From Chloroflexota bacterium (GTDB lineage: Bacteria > Chloroflexota > Anaerolineae > UBA4142), in the NCBI GenBank assembly GCA_016215025.1, contig JACRMI010000100.1, forward strand, positions 1 through 43,270: a stretch of 43,270 bases of DNA. The letters run 5' to 3'. Within the stretch, counting starts at the first letter, position 1; the number at the start of each line of letters is the position of its first letter. Positions 8,501 through 16,110 of this stretch are shown here, piece after piece. Under the pieces are notes generated by a model. That model ran no database searches, was not told the DNA's origin, and saw only the letters and a list, made by a program, of their open reading frames with translations. Both the position numbers and the translations under genes were made by a program.

Positions 8501-9828
8501 GTCTCTTGGCAAACACCACCCCGGAGATTCGCGACGTGGCGGATTGGTTGCAAGCGCAATCGCATCAATCGCCCATGATGTTTGCGCCGCTAACACACGG
8601 CGACAAAACGGTGGGATTATTTGCAGTTGTGGAAAAATCACTTGGCAAGGCAGACATTCCAGCCATTGCTTTGTTCGCGCGCCAAGTGTCCACGGCGCTC
8701 GAGAATGCCCATGTCTTTGCTGCCGAACAAGCGCGGCGTACAGAGTTGAGCGCATTATACAATTTGGCAAGTTCGCTGGTGAATACCGATGCCCTCAATG
8801 AGGTCCTGGGACGGGTATTGAACCATGCTATTCAAACGATTCATGTCACGTTTGCGCGCATCGCTTTACTTGAAAATGATCGATTTGTGATTTACGCGAC
8901 GCGTCCAATACGGATCAGAAACTCGAGCGCGCAATTCGTCGATCTGCAATTCTCGAATCGACTTGATCTCAGTCCAGAGATTCTTGGTCAGATGGATCTC
9001 ATCCCGCTCGCCGTCGACGACGAAGCCCTGACCTCTCAGGATCGCCAGGCTCTATTCCTGGGAGTTGCGAAATCGGTCTATTTGATTCCTTTGCGCGCGG
9101 GCAACTTGCTCATCGGTGTCTTGATTCTTGGCGAAGTACGCAATTCAGTGCGCGAACCTTTCGGCGAAGAAAAACAGCGCTTGGCGCGCTCAATGGGCGA
9201 TCAGGCGGCCGGCGCAATTCGTCGTGCGATTTTGCATACCCAGACGCAGCAGGATGCGGTCCAACTGTCAAACGCGTACGAAGCTACCATCGAAGGGTGG
9301 TCACGCGCGCTCGATCTGCGTGACAAGGAAACTGAAGGGCATACGCAACGCGTGGCTGAAATGACGACGCGCCTGGCACGCTTGTATGGCTTTGCCGAAG
9401 ATCGTTTGTCGCATATTCGGCGTGGTGCGCTTTTGCACGATATCGGCAAGATGGCAATCTCGGATACGATCTTGCTCAAGCCGGGTGCATTTACAGAACA
9501 AGAATGGCAAGTCGTGCGCCGCCACCCGGATTACGCGCGAATGTTTTTAGCGTCGATTGAATATCTGGTTCCTGCGCTCGACATTCCTTACTGTCATCAT
9601 GAAAAATGGGATGGGACGGGCTATCCACGTGGACTCAAGGGTGAGCAAATTCCATTAGACGCACGACTGTTTGCGATTGTAGATGTCTGGGATGCGATGA
9701 CCATGAATCGCCCGTATCGCGCGGCGATATCGCCGGAGCATGCACTAAAGCACATTCGCTCGCAAAGCGGCATGCACTTTGATCCACGCGTGGTGAAATT
9801 GTTCGTGGAAATGCTAAAGATGGAGTAA
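5506..9828 (+). CDS. Multidomain sensor: pseudo-receiver, GAF, 3 PAS, 3 GAF, HD-GYP
   Basis: 1440 aa. Order by motif: receiver (5-120), GAF (~145-290), three PAS/PAC units each ending near ITERKRAEQAL-type linkers (~305-435, 438-565, 570-705), three GAF-like blocks (~720-875, 890-1065, 1080-1240), and HD-GYP (~1255-1435). HD-GYP signatures: GHTQRV, LLHDIGKM (~1310), HHEKWDGTGYP (~1363), so an active cyclic-di-GMP phosphodiesterase is expected. The receiver keeps the acidic pocket (EDD, 10-12) and SKP lysine, but the phospho-acceptor in AILIEARLPG is Glu55, not Asp. No transmembrane segment: cytoplasmic. AAAGGTG precedes ATG 5506; TTGTTT-17-TAGAAT at 5373-5401 is a weak promoter candidate. It follows the ODP/Roadblock genes by 198 bases and may be their output (inference). 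Confidence 0.9.
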   Translation: MNAARLLIVEDDPSLALFLKETLVGLGYSEINIATTGEQAVNSALAYKPNAILIEARLPGDLSGVQAVQLIHQQIDVPVIFLTAYTDESLLQQAKFSGASAYLSKPVREREVAAILDLVLSKHASDRRLQHLNQVLRSVRDINQLITHEHHSQRLLESSCQILVRTRGYRFVWIGIMSGTELEPTAFAGEGKRFIDKIGAAPNRELRKSLPGMQALATRQPIVCHDMLQADYFASWRDEVERAQFQSTVSVPMQHNGNLFGILNVYADQTNIFDKEEVDLLVELASDLAFGLKTIEEQAERKRVEQALSESQERFRLAIEASGAVPYRHDFMTDTYTFIGEGIFALTGYTAQEMTPALYGSLEREIEMMGETAQLDPKTAGKFMKEGLITQWHCDSRIVRRDGETRWIADASTLIRNEQGKAIGSIGFLQDITERKRAEQALYESEEKFRSLIEQSSEGVLLIDENGDVIEFNKAGETLTGVKRQDVLGLPYTNLVMRLLPPERRTLQLLEQIQAQLKQAQSTGKSPVFEHLIERDLPNENRFIQQTLFPIKTEKGYRLASLTRDVTEHKRAEQALRESEERFRSFVEHTSEWIFMTDEQGIVVQWNRAGEVMTWLPREEVIGKPVWDVQFRLVSEAHRTPEMYNRIKSVFLETLMTGSSEIVSRVREHQFNRADGVPQVVEQYLFTIKTAKGYWLMGVSRDITAPKRAEAELLKRSQQLEALRQISLELTVELELDVLLQSIAQRAIPLIQAETCSCYLLREERQELERVVLIGGFANPQNKPTRKRGEGLIGKVWERGEPILVNDYQKWGEGRPVYSGLEPRAVMGVPIRRGEKFLGVLTLTAKVPRTFSRSELELVSLFADQAAIAIQNAWLFEQAQQELAERKRAEAEIRHRIEQIETLHQSALHIQQQLDPDRIYTAACAELRHFGSFASVFKVREDGWIEHSYSSMDDESLRSYVERFGDRSLNFALPLATMPGGADVWLSSVNILNTAELPGLLANTTPEIRDVADWLQAQSHQSPMMFAPLTHGDKTVGLFAVVEKSLGKADIPAIALFARQVSTALENAHVFAAEQARRTELSALYNLASSLVNTDALNEVLGRVLNHAIQTIHVTFARIALLENDRFVIYATRPIRIRNSSAQFVDLQFSNRLDLSPEILGQMDLIPLAVDDEALTSQDRQALFLGVAKSVYLIPLRAGNLLIGVLILGEVRNSVREPFGEEKQRLARSMGDQAAGAIRRAILHTQTQQDAVQLSNAYEATIEGWSRALDLRDKETEGHTQRVAEMTTRLARLYGFAEDRLSHIRRGALLHDIGKMAISDTILLKPGAFTEQEWQVVRRHPDYARMFLASIEYLVPALDIPYCHHEKWDGTGYPRGLKGEQIPLDARLFAIVDVWDAMTMNRPYRAAISPEHALKHIRSQSGMHFDPRVVKLFVEMLKME

Positions 9829-9835
9829 GGGTACC

Positions 9836-9882
9836 ACGAAAAACATGCGACGCACCTCCAAGGTGCGTCGCATGTTTTTCGT
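9836..9882. terminator. Bidirectional terminator between convergent genes
   Basis: About 22-bp perfect inverted repeat (core CATGCGACGCACCT, loop CCA) whose outer arms are A5 and T5, so it works for both the HD-GYP gene and the convergent PAP2 gene. Its right end reaches the PAP2 stop codon. Related core to 1961-1995 and 30290-30335. Confidence 0.9.
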
Positions 9883-10556
9883 TATCCCGCCACAATTGAC
9901 GGCGTATGAGCGACTAACGCTTGGCGGCTCGCGAAGCGATTCAAAAAGAACCATGACACGCTAAACGCGAGCGCCAGTCCGCCAATCACATCGGCGATAT
10001 AATGCTGCTTGACGAACACGGTCGATAGCACGATGAGCGTGACCCAAATGGCAATCGGCGTGCCCACCCGTTTATCGACGCGAAGCCAATGAATGCCGAG
10101 AATCGTCGAAAGCGAGGTGTGCAAGCTGGGAAAGCAATTGTACGCGTTATCGCCGGCGTAGACCTCGCGAATCATTTGAATGAGCGGATCGTTGCCCGTC
10201 AAGGTTGGGCGATCCATGTACGATTGGAGAAAAATGTAGAATGCGTAGCTCACAAACCATGCGGCGATCATGGACAGAGCGGCGGATTGGAAAATTCGCG
10301 TGCGAAAGAGCAAAAAGAGAATGAGCGTCGCGTAAACGAAGGGTTCGAGCGAAACATACGGAATGACAAATGGTGGGAAGAGCGGAATTAAATCGTCGAT
10401 GGGCGAACGAAGAAAGATGACGTTCGGTCCGTGATTGAGGATGGCGTAAATTTTGTTGGTGAGATAAATTCCGATTGCGAGCAAAATACTGACGCCTGCA
10501 TTCGTCCATCCCGTGCCAAAGATACCGTGCTTGAGTTGCGCCGTGATCCAGTTCAT
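9882..10556 (-). CDS. PAP2-superfamily membrane phosphatase
   Basis: 224 aa starting at ATG 10556, with GGGAG 8 bases upstream; a longer start is possible but unneeded. PAP2 motifs: CFPSLHTS (motif 2, PSxH) and KQHYIADVIGG (motif 3, HxxxD), with several hydrophobic segments, as in PAP2_3/inositol-phosphorylceramide-synthase-like proteins. It likely acts on a lipid phosphate or transfers a head group at the membrane; substrate unknown. Its ATG overlaps the stop of the upstream GxxExxY gene by 4 bases (ATGA), suggesting translational coupling, although a stem (CACTTGC/GCAAGTG) lies in the last codons of that gene. Confidence 0.8.
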   Translation of the reverse strand: MNWITAQLKHGIFGTGWTNAGVSILLAIGIYLTNKIYAILNHGPNVIFLRSPIDDLIPLFPPFVIPYVSLEPFVYATLILFLLFRTRIFQSAALSMIAAWFVSYAFYIFLQSYMDRPTLTGNDPLIQMIREVYAGDNAYNCFPSLHTSLSTILGIHWLRVDKRVGTPIAIWVTLIVLSTVFVKQHYIADVIGGLALAFSVSWFFLNRFASRQALVAHTPSIVAG

Positions 10557-11029
10557 TGTGTTTTCTCCCACGAACACTTGCACCTAACGCAAGTGCAGGT
10601 GTCTCGCGAATCCTCGCTAATTGTTCTTGAACGTGTCCGTTTAGAGGCACGTGTTTCAATTCGACGTTTCCATTCCATATTGCTACACGCACCGAAATTT
10701 AAGAGTACTCCTACTTCCAATCCTGTCGCACTCAAGTAATTGAGTAGCTGTCCTTCGTCTGTTGACGTTAGATGATTGGTCGCTTTGATCTCTACAATAA
10801 TTTTTCCAATAACTAGAAAATCTGCTACATAGGTTTTTTTCAGACGGCGACCTTTGTAGTAGATGACCAGTTCCTTCTGTGCCTCAAATGGAATGCCACG
10901 ATCTGTTAATTCGATCTCAAGTGCTTGTTCGTACACCGCTTCGAGAAATCCAGAGCCGAGTTCGTTGTAAACTTGCATTGCCGCACCAACAATCGAGTAC
11001 ACTTCTTGCTTGTAAAGTAGCTCAGTCAT
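10553..11029 (-). CDS. GxxExxY protein (PD-(D/E)XK-like)
   Basis: 158 aa from ATG 11029 (GGAGG 8 bases upstream). Signature GSGFLEAVYEQAL (the GxxExxY motif), then YVADFLVIGKIIVEIKA, which carries the D...ExK residues of a PD-(D/E)XK nuclease-like fold, and GVLLNFG near the usual end. Family members are typically ~125-135 aa; here ~30 extra residues rich in Arg, Thr and Cys follow LEWKRR-like sequence (NMEWKRRIE), which looks like read-through into intergenic DNA after a lost stop or frameshift. Function of the family is unknown; it is often scattered and mobile. Confidence 0.85.
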   Translation of the reverse strand: MTELLYKQEVYSIVGAAMQVYNELGSGFLEAVYEQALEIELTDRGIPFEAQKELVIYYKGRRLKKTYVADFLVIGKIIVEIKATNHLTSTDEGQLLNYLSATGLEVGVLLNFGACSNMEWKRRIETRASKRTRSRTISEDSRDTCTCVRCKCSWEKTQ

Positions 11030-11149
11030 TGAACTTGCCTCCATGTAAAGTGTTTGACGATTAATGTTGATTTACAAAACTCGTAGTCAATTGAGTTTTT
11101 CGAATTTGATTTTTTGATTAGCGTTGATTCGCGAGATTCGCGGGCGATT

Positions 11150-12160
11150 TCATAACTCTATCGCACGACCACTCTGCCCGGATTCATACAGCGCATCGAT
11201 GACGCGCAGGTTGTTGCGGTCTAATTCGGCTGGATAGCGCAGCGGTGTGCCGTTCAAAATCGCAGCGGCGAAATGTTCCGCCATGAGCGTATAGTGGTTG
11301 GCGGCGGGAACGGTGTACGTCGTCGGTGAAAATAGCGCGTCGGCTTTTTCTCCGCGACTGAGAATGATGTCGGCGGGATTGTTCATCGGCTTGATCGGAC
11401 GCGGAATATCGATGCGTCCGTCGGTTCCCTGGATTTGCAGCCACTCGCGATAATCCGTGCGGAAACTCGAATCGAAAACGGCGAGCACATCGTTGGGGAA
11501 GAGCATTACAGCGGCGAGCATTTCATCGACCTGGGATTCCTCGCCGAAAAGAATATTCGCCTGCACGCTAATCGGTTCGGCATTGGCGATCAAGCGCGAC
11601 ATGTTCACGCAATAGCAGCCAATGTCCATCATCGCGCCGCCGCCCAATTCCTTGTTGCGGCGAATATCGCCGGGGCGATTCAAGAAAAAGCAAAACGCGC
11701 TTCGAATCGCTCGCACATCGCCAATCAGTCCCTCGGCGATCAGCTCCCGAACGCGCGTAAATTGCGGATGAAATCGATACATGAATGCTTCCATCAACAG
11801 CACGCGATGTTGTTTCGCCGCCGCGATCATCTCGTCGACCTGGCTCGCATTCAACGCAAAAGGTTTTTCGCAGAGAATGTGCTTGCCATGCTGCGCGGCG
11901 CGGATCGTCCATTCCATGTGCATACTATTGGGCAGCGGAATGTACACTGCATCGACATCCGGTGATTCGAGCAACGCTTGATACGAATCGAAGGCGTGCG
12001 CAATGCCAAACGATTGCGCCACGTCGCGACTTTTTTGTGCGTCGCGACTGGCAATCGCCGCGACGACGCCATTTCGCGATTGTTGAATCGCAGGGATGAC
12101 AGAGCGGATAGCGATCTTGGCAGTGCTAAGAATGCCCCAACGAATTTTCTTTTCTGACAT
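11150..12160 (-). CDS. Gfo/Idh/MocA-family NAD(P)-dependent oxidoreductase
   Basis: 336 aa from ATG 12160 (GGAGGA a few bases upstream; the frame is open to 12181). N-terminal Rossmann fold starting RWGILSTAKIA, the family lysine in HILCEKPFAL (~95-105), and GGGAMMDIGCY of the C-terminal substrate domain. These enzymes oxidise or reduce sugar or cyclitol substrates, but the substrate cannot be read from sequence. No sugar transporter or kinase is adjacent. It lies between the GxxExxY gene and a signalling gene, probably as its own unit. Confidence 0.9.
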   Translation of the reverse strand: MSEKKIRWGILSTAKIAIRSVIPAIQQSRNGVVAAIASRDAQKSRDVAQSFGIAHAFDSYQALLESPDVDAVYIPLPNSMHMEWTIRAAQHGKHILCEKPFALNASQVDEMIAAAKQHRVLLMEAFMYRFHPQFTRVRELIAEGLIGDVRAIRSAFCFFLNRPGDIRRNKELGGGAMMDIGCYCVNMSRLIANAEPISVQANILFGEESQVDEMLAAVMLFPNDVLAVFDSSFRTDYREWLQIQGTDGRIDIPRPIKPMNNPADIILSRGEKADALFSPTTYTVPAANHYTLMAEHFAAAILNGTPLRYPAELDRNNLRVIDALYESGQSGRAIEL

Positions 12161-12224
12161 TGGCTCCTCCGATGTAATCAAGATTGATAAAGCGCTTTTG
12201 TGAGAATGCGGCGCATTCCTATAA

Positions 12225-14474
12225 CTAACCGTTTCCGTTGGACGCTATGCCTTCGAATACCGAAACAACATGGGGATCGAAATGCTTGCCTGTTTCTGAT
12301 CGAATATGTTCCCAGACCAAATCCTTTGACCAGCCCGCACGATAGGGACGATCCGAACGCAGCGCATCCCACACATCGACCACGGCAAACGCGCGCGCGG
12401 ACAATGGAATCTGCTCGCCTTTTAATCCGCGCGGGTAACCCTGTCCATCCCATTTTTCATGGTGGCAGTACGGAATATCCAACGCCGATCTTAAGTAATC
12501 GATGGGCGAGAGCATTTCATAAGCATAGATTGGATGTTGGCGCATGATTTTCCATTCGTTATCGTTGAGCGAGGACGGCTTGAGCAAAATCGAATCGGGG
12601 ATGCCCATCTTGCCGATATCGTGCAACAACGCGCCACGGCGAATATGGACCAATTCTTCGTCTCTGATTCCTAGGACGCGAACCAATTGCATGGTTTTTT
12701 CAGTAACGCGCTGCGTGTGTCCTTCGGTTTCCCGGTCGCGTAGATCGAGCGCATGGGACCACCCTTCGAGCGTGGTATCGTACGCGAGCATGAGCTCGGC
12801 GTTGCTCTTTTGCAATTCGTTAAAGAGCGATGCACTGTCGATGGCAATCGCGGCTTGACCTGCCAGCATTTGCAAAAAGTCCAGCCATTCGGCTTTGGGC
12901 GTGATGGACTCGCGATTAAAGACTTCGAGTACGCCTTTGCACTGGCCTTTGGCGATGAGCGGCGCGCCAAAATACGATTTGAAACCTTCGTCGACAAAGG
13001 AACGCAATTGCCCAGGGATGTCTGGGGTATTCGGCAAATCGGGCACATTGATCATCTTGCGTTCCAACGCGACTCGCCCAGCATACCCTTCGCCGATGCG
13101 TAATTGGGAGCGCAAGATTGTATCGCGCCGAAAGCCGCGCGACACGGCGTACTCTAACATGCGCGAGTATGGATTGATGAGCAAGACGGCGGCCGCATCG
13201 ACATTGAGTTCGGTGGTGATTTGGTCTAGAAAAACATTCAAGGTGACGTGCACATCAAAACTGGCAGTAATCGCCCGGTCAATCTCACGTAACGCCATCA
13301 TGCGGCGCAATTGTCGTTGCAGCTTGGCCTCAAATTCTTTGCGCTCGGTAATGTCGTGCTCAATGGACGATGCGCCGACGATGCGCGTCTCCTGGTCGAA
13401 GACGGGTGAAACGGTCAAGGATACATCGACAGGGTCGCCATTCTTTTTGATGCGGACCGTTTCGAAATGTTCAACGCGTTCGCCGCGTTTGATCCGTTCC
13501 AAAATCTGCTTCACTTCGTGCGGTCGGTCCGGTGGCAGATGAATGTTGATGGGCTTGCCAATGATTTCATTCGCCGAATAACCGTACAACTTTTCAGCGC
13601 CGCGATTCCAGCTTTGAATGATGCCATCCAGGTCTTTGCTCAGAATCGCATCGTCGGTCGTTTCGACGATGGTGGCCAAGAGCGCGCGATTCGCTTCGTG
13701 GCGTTGACGTTCGGTGATGTCTTCGACGATGGCAGTGAAAACGGTCTGTCCCTGCCGGTCGAATTTGGAGATGCCGGCTGCCACGGGAAATTCTGTTCCA
13801 TCTTTGCGCTGTCCGTAAATTTCACGGCGATGTGCCATGCGGCGTTCTTTGACGTCTTCTTGTCCAAAGACGCGGACATGGTTTTGATGTGCGGTGATAA
13901 AGCGGTGCGGCAAGAGAAGATCGAGTGACTTGCCCAGCACCTCGTCTGCCGAATAGCCGAAAATTTGCTCGGCGACTTTGTTGAACAGAATGATCTTTTG
14001 CTCGGCATTGACCGAGATCATCGCTTCAGCCACATTGCTCAACACATCTTCCAAGTGTTGCCTGCCGTCGATCAAACCTTGGATCGCATGTTGTCTGGCA
14101 ATTGCATGTTGGATCAAGGTCCCCAGGTTTGCGGCATCCAAAGAGTTCTTGACGATGTATTCTTGTGCGCCGTTTTGCAATGCCTGGTGGACGGCTGCCT
14201 GCCCGTCTACTGAAGCGAGGACAAGAATAGGTGTATGTGGGGATTGGACATAAAGTTCTTCGATTCTTGCAAAGTCGCCATCCGCCGTCTCTAAATCGAG
14301 TAAAATGGCAGCGAATTTTTTTGAGGCGGCTTGGAACAAGCCTTGCTCAAAACCGGTGGTGGAGGTTAATTCAAAATGTGATTGACCCGACAGGAGACCG
14401 CCTGCCCTCTTTAAGAGGGTGCGAATGAGTTTTGCGTCATCGGGATTACGGTCGATCAGCAAAATGGAAAGCAT
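12225..14474 (-). CDS. REC-PAS-PAS-GAF-HD-GYP cyclic-di-GMP phosphodiesterase-like protein
   Basis: 749 aa from ATG 14474 (MLSILLIDRNPDDAKLI is a normal receiver start; the frame is open to 14576, and no strong ribosome binding site decides). Receiver with intact phospho-Asp in AAILLDLE and lysine in EYIVKN (~1-130), two PAS domains (~150-270, 275-400), GAF (~410-560) and HD-GYP (~570-745) with GHTQRV, LLHDIGKM and HHEKWDGQGYP. The HD-GYP half is very similar to that of 5506-9828, so the two are paralogous outputs with different sensory halves. No membrane segment. A strong - strand promoter lies ~240 bases upstream (14719-14748). Confidence 0.9.
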   Translation of the reverse strand: MLSILLIDRNPDDAKLIRTLLKRAGGLLSGQSHFELTSTTGFEQGLFQAASKKFAAILLDLETADGDFARIEELYVQSPHTPILVLASVDGQAAVHQALQNGAQEYIVKNSLDAANLGTLIQHAIARQHAIQGLIDGRQHLEDVLSNVAEAMISVNAEQKIILFNKVAEQIFGYSADEVLGKSLDLLLPHRFITAHQNHVRVFGQEDVKERRMAHRREIYGQRKDGTEFPVAAGISKFDRQGQTVFTAIVEDITERQRHEANRALLATIVETTDDAILSKDLDGIIQSWNRGAEKLYGYSANEIIGKPINIHLPPDRPHEVKQILERIKRGERVEHFETVRIKKNGDPVDVSLTVSPVFDQETRIVGASSIEHDITERKEFEAKLQRQLRRMMALREIDRAITASFDVHVTLNVFLDQITTELNVDAAAVLLINPYSRMLEYAVSRGFRRDTILRSQLRIGEGYAGRVALERKMINVPDLPNTPDIPGQLRSFVDEGFKSYFGAPLIAKGQCKGVLEVFNRESITPKAEWLDFLQMLAGQAAIAIDSASLFNELQKSNAELMLAYDTTLEGWSHALDLRDRETEGHTQRVTEKTMQLVRVLGIRDEELVHIRRGALLHDIGKMGIPDSILLKPSSLNDNEWKIMRQHPIYAYEMLSPIDYLRSALDIPYCHHEKWDGQGYPRGLKGEQIPLSARAFAVVDVWDALRSDRPYRAGWSKDLVWEHIRSETGKHFDPHVVSVFEGIASNGNG

Positions 14475-14679
14475 CTCGACGACAGATTGATCGCCGGTTA
14501 TATGGTTGTTCAAATTACGCCCGCTTTCTAGTTTGAAAACCCATACACCTATGCCAGATGCATCCGGTGCAAGCAAAAATTCACCGCGGTGAGAATCAAT
14601 CAGGAGATGGTCAGATTGGCAGGAGATGATCTTCGAGTGTTTTAAGGTGAAACGTTCTCTAGTCCGAGTGAGTTTATTC

Positions 14680-14711
14680 GGTACAGATTGGCAATGAGCA
14701 ATTTCTGTACC
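14680..14711. other. Inverted repeat at the predicted 5' end of the HD-GYP transcript
   Basis: GGTACAGA...TCTGTACC arms with inner TTG/CAA pairing (small bulge), directly downstream of the -10 box at 14719-14724 on the - strand. Either an operator or a 5' mRNA stabilising hairpin. Confidence 0.6.
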
Positions 14712-14718
14712 ACGCCGG

Positions 14719-14748
14719 ATTATATGCCAACACCAAAATGTCTGTCAA
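14719..14748 (-). promoter_or_regulatory. Strong sigma-70-type promoter for the HD-GYP gene
   Basis: Reading the - strand: TTGACA (14748-14743), 18-base spacer, TATAAT (14724-14719). Both boxes match consensus perfectly. Predicted start ~14711-14712, giving a leader of about 238 bases before ATG 14474. Confidence 0.75.
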
Positions 14749-14908
14749 TCGCCGTACGCTGGTTTAGGGCTTTGTCAAAGTCTGGTTCGGGCGATTGAAA
14801 CACCGCATGGCTGTGCGTATTTCGGCACAGTCACGTTCGGTGCTAGTGTCGTGGCAACCAGATCACGAAATCCACCCCCACTCCGCTTCGCTGTGGGGTT
14901 ATGGGGGC
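14749..14908. other. Intergenic spacer between divergent promoters
   Basis: No gene supported. Contains two short hairpins: CTGTGC/GCACAG near 14810-14829 and CCCCAC/GTGGGG near 14876-14898, the latter just upstream of the + strand -35 box and therefore a possible operator of the multicopper oxidase gene. Confidence 0.35.
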
Positions 14909-14936
14909 TTGTGATTGATAAAGATTTCGTTATAAT
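14909..14936 (+). promoter_or_regulatory. Promoter for the multicopper oxidase
   Basis: TTGTGA (14909-14914), 16-base spacer, perfect TATAAT (14931-14936); predicted start ~14943, 40 bases before ATG 14983. Confidence 0.65.
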
Positions 14937-14982
14937 GCCGTCAGAATTTTGGGAGATGATGCCCGATCGAAAGGAAACAAAA

Positions 14983-16002
14983 ATGGAACTCTCTCGACGC
15001 AAGTTTTTAGCATTGTTAGGCATGGGTGGTGTTAGCGCCGGATTGGCTGCCTGCGCTCCCCAAAAAGGAGTACCAACCACTAGCTCTGCTCCAATGGCAA
15101 GTATGGCAAGTTCTAGTGGACAGACCGCCGAAGACATGGATGCCGCACACGAAGCCGGAGTCAAGCAGTTTTTGGCGGACATCGAAAAGAACTCGAAAAT
15201 TTTTTGGCCCGCCAAGCTACCGTTCAAGATGGACGGGGAAACGAAGGTATTTGAGCTTACGTGTCAGGATATTGAATGGGAAACAGAACCCAGCAAAAAG
15301 GTAACTGCTCAAAGTTATAACGGCGTCGTGCCAGGTCCCGAAATTCGCGTGACCGAAGGCGACAAGGTGCGCGTCGTCGTCAAGAATCAAATGAAAGAAA
15401 GCACGTCGATTCACTGGCATGGAATTCATACGCCTAATAGCATGGACGGTGTGCCGTTTGTCACGCAGCCGCCTATCAAGCCCGGCGCGACGTTCACGTA
15501 TGAATTTGTAGTCAAGCCCTTTGGCAGTCACATGTATCATTCGCATCACAACGCTGCCGAACAAGTGACCAAGGGTTTGTTGGGGGCATTTGTGGTCGAG
15601 CCGAAAGACAAATCGAAAGAGCCGAAATATGACAGCGATTATACGATGATTCTGAATGATGCGAATCTCGGTCTTACGCTGAACGGCAAAGGATTTCCGG
15701 CATCTGCGCCGATACTGGCAAAGATCGGCGAAAAAGTGCGCGTGCGTTTTATGAACGAAGGGTTGATGATTCATCCCATGCACTTGCATGGCATGTTCAT
15801 GACCGTTTTTGCAGCGGATGGCGCGATCTTACCGCAGCCCTTTGATTGTGACACGCTGAATATCGCACCAGGGCAGCGTTTTGACGTGCTCATCGATTGT
15901 CAAGAACCGGGCGCGTGGGCGTTTCATTGTCACATTCTCAATCATGCCGAATCGGCGCATGGAATGTTTGGTATGGTGACGGCGCTCATCATCAATAAAT
16001 AA
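14983..16002 (+). CDS. Two-domain multicopper oxidase, Tat/lipoprotein signal
   Basis: 339 aa; ATG 14983 follows AAGGA and starts MELSRRKFLALL, a twin-arginine-type signal ending in LAAC24, a lipobox, so it is probably a membrane-anchored extracytoplasmic lipoprotein. All four copper motifs are present: HWHG (H144, H146), HSHH (H186, H188), HPMHLHG (H264, H267, H269) and HCHILNH (H315, C316, H317, H321), with GM at 327-328 as likely axial Met. The length fits a two-domain laccase-like oxidase (trimer with trinuclear centres at subunit interfaces) rather than a three-domain enzyme. Substrate may be phenolics, metal ions or other reductants; not resolvable. Single-gene unit with its own promoter and terminator. 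Confidence 0.9.
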   Translation: MELSRRKFLALLGMGGVSAGLAACAPQKGVPTTSSAPMASMASSSGQTAEDMDAAHEAGVKQFLADIEKNSKIFWPAKLPFKMDGETKVFELTCQDIEWETEPSKKVTAQSYNGVVPGPEIRVTEGDKVRVVVKNQMKESTSIHWHGIHTPNSMDGVPFVTQPPIKPGATFTYEFVVKPFGSHMYHSHHNAAEQVTKGLLGAFVVEPKDKSKEPKYDSDYTMILNDANLGLTLNGKGFPASAPILAKIGEKVRVRFMNEGLMIHPMHLHGMFMTVFAADGAILPQPFDCDTLNIAPGQRFDVLIDCQEPGAWAFHCHILNHAESAHGMFGMVTALIINK

Positions 16003-16020
16003 TCGGATTGCTTTGAATGC

Positions 16021-16054
16021 AAATCCCCGCTTAAAAGTGAGCGGGGATTTTTTT
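16021..16054 (+). terminator. Intrinsic terminator of the multicopper oxidase gene
   Basis: AAATCCCCGCT / AGCGGGGATTT, 11-bp perfect stem, 8-base loop, followed by further T. Confidence 0.9.
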
Positions 16055-16092
16055 CGAGAATTCCGATAGGGTAAATTCAATTAGGATCAAGA

Positions 16093-16110
16093 CAGAGAAA
16101 TTGAATTAAG
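16093..16110 (+). repeat. IS terminal inverted repeat, left
   Basis: CAGAGAAATTGAATTAAG, exact reverse complement of 17590-17607. Confidence 0.88.

Noticed and set aside
11435..11965. 176-codon frame antisense to the Gfo/Idh/MocA gene
   Set aside because: Its frame is opposite to a clear oxidoreductase with intact motifs; no start signal.
14851..14982. Longer N-terminus for the multicopper oxidase
   Set aside because: Would cover the promoter (TATAAT 14931-14936) and bury the signal peptide; ATG 14983 has AAGGA and a normal twin-arginine start.
15217..15789. 190-codon open frame antisense to the multicopper oxidase
   Set aside because: Shadow of the copper-oxidase gene; the His/Met codons of the real gene give the open frame, no ribosome binding site or family motif.
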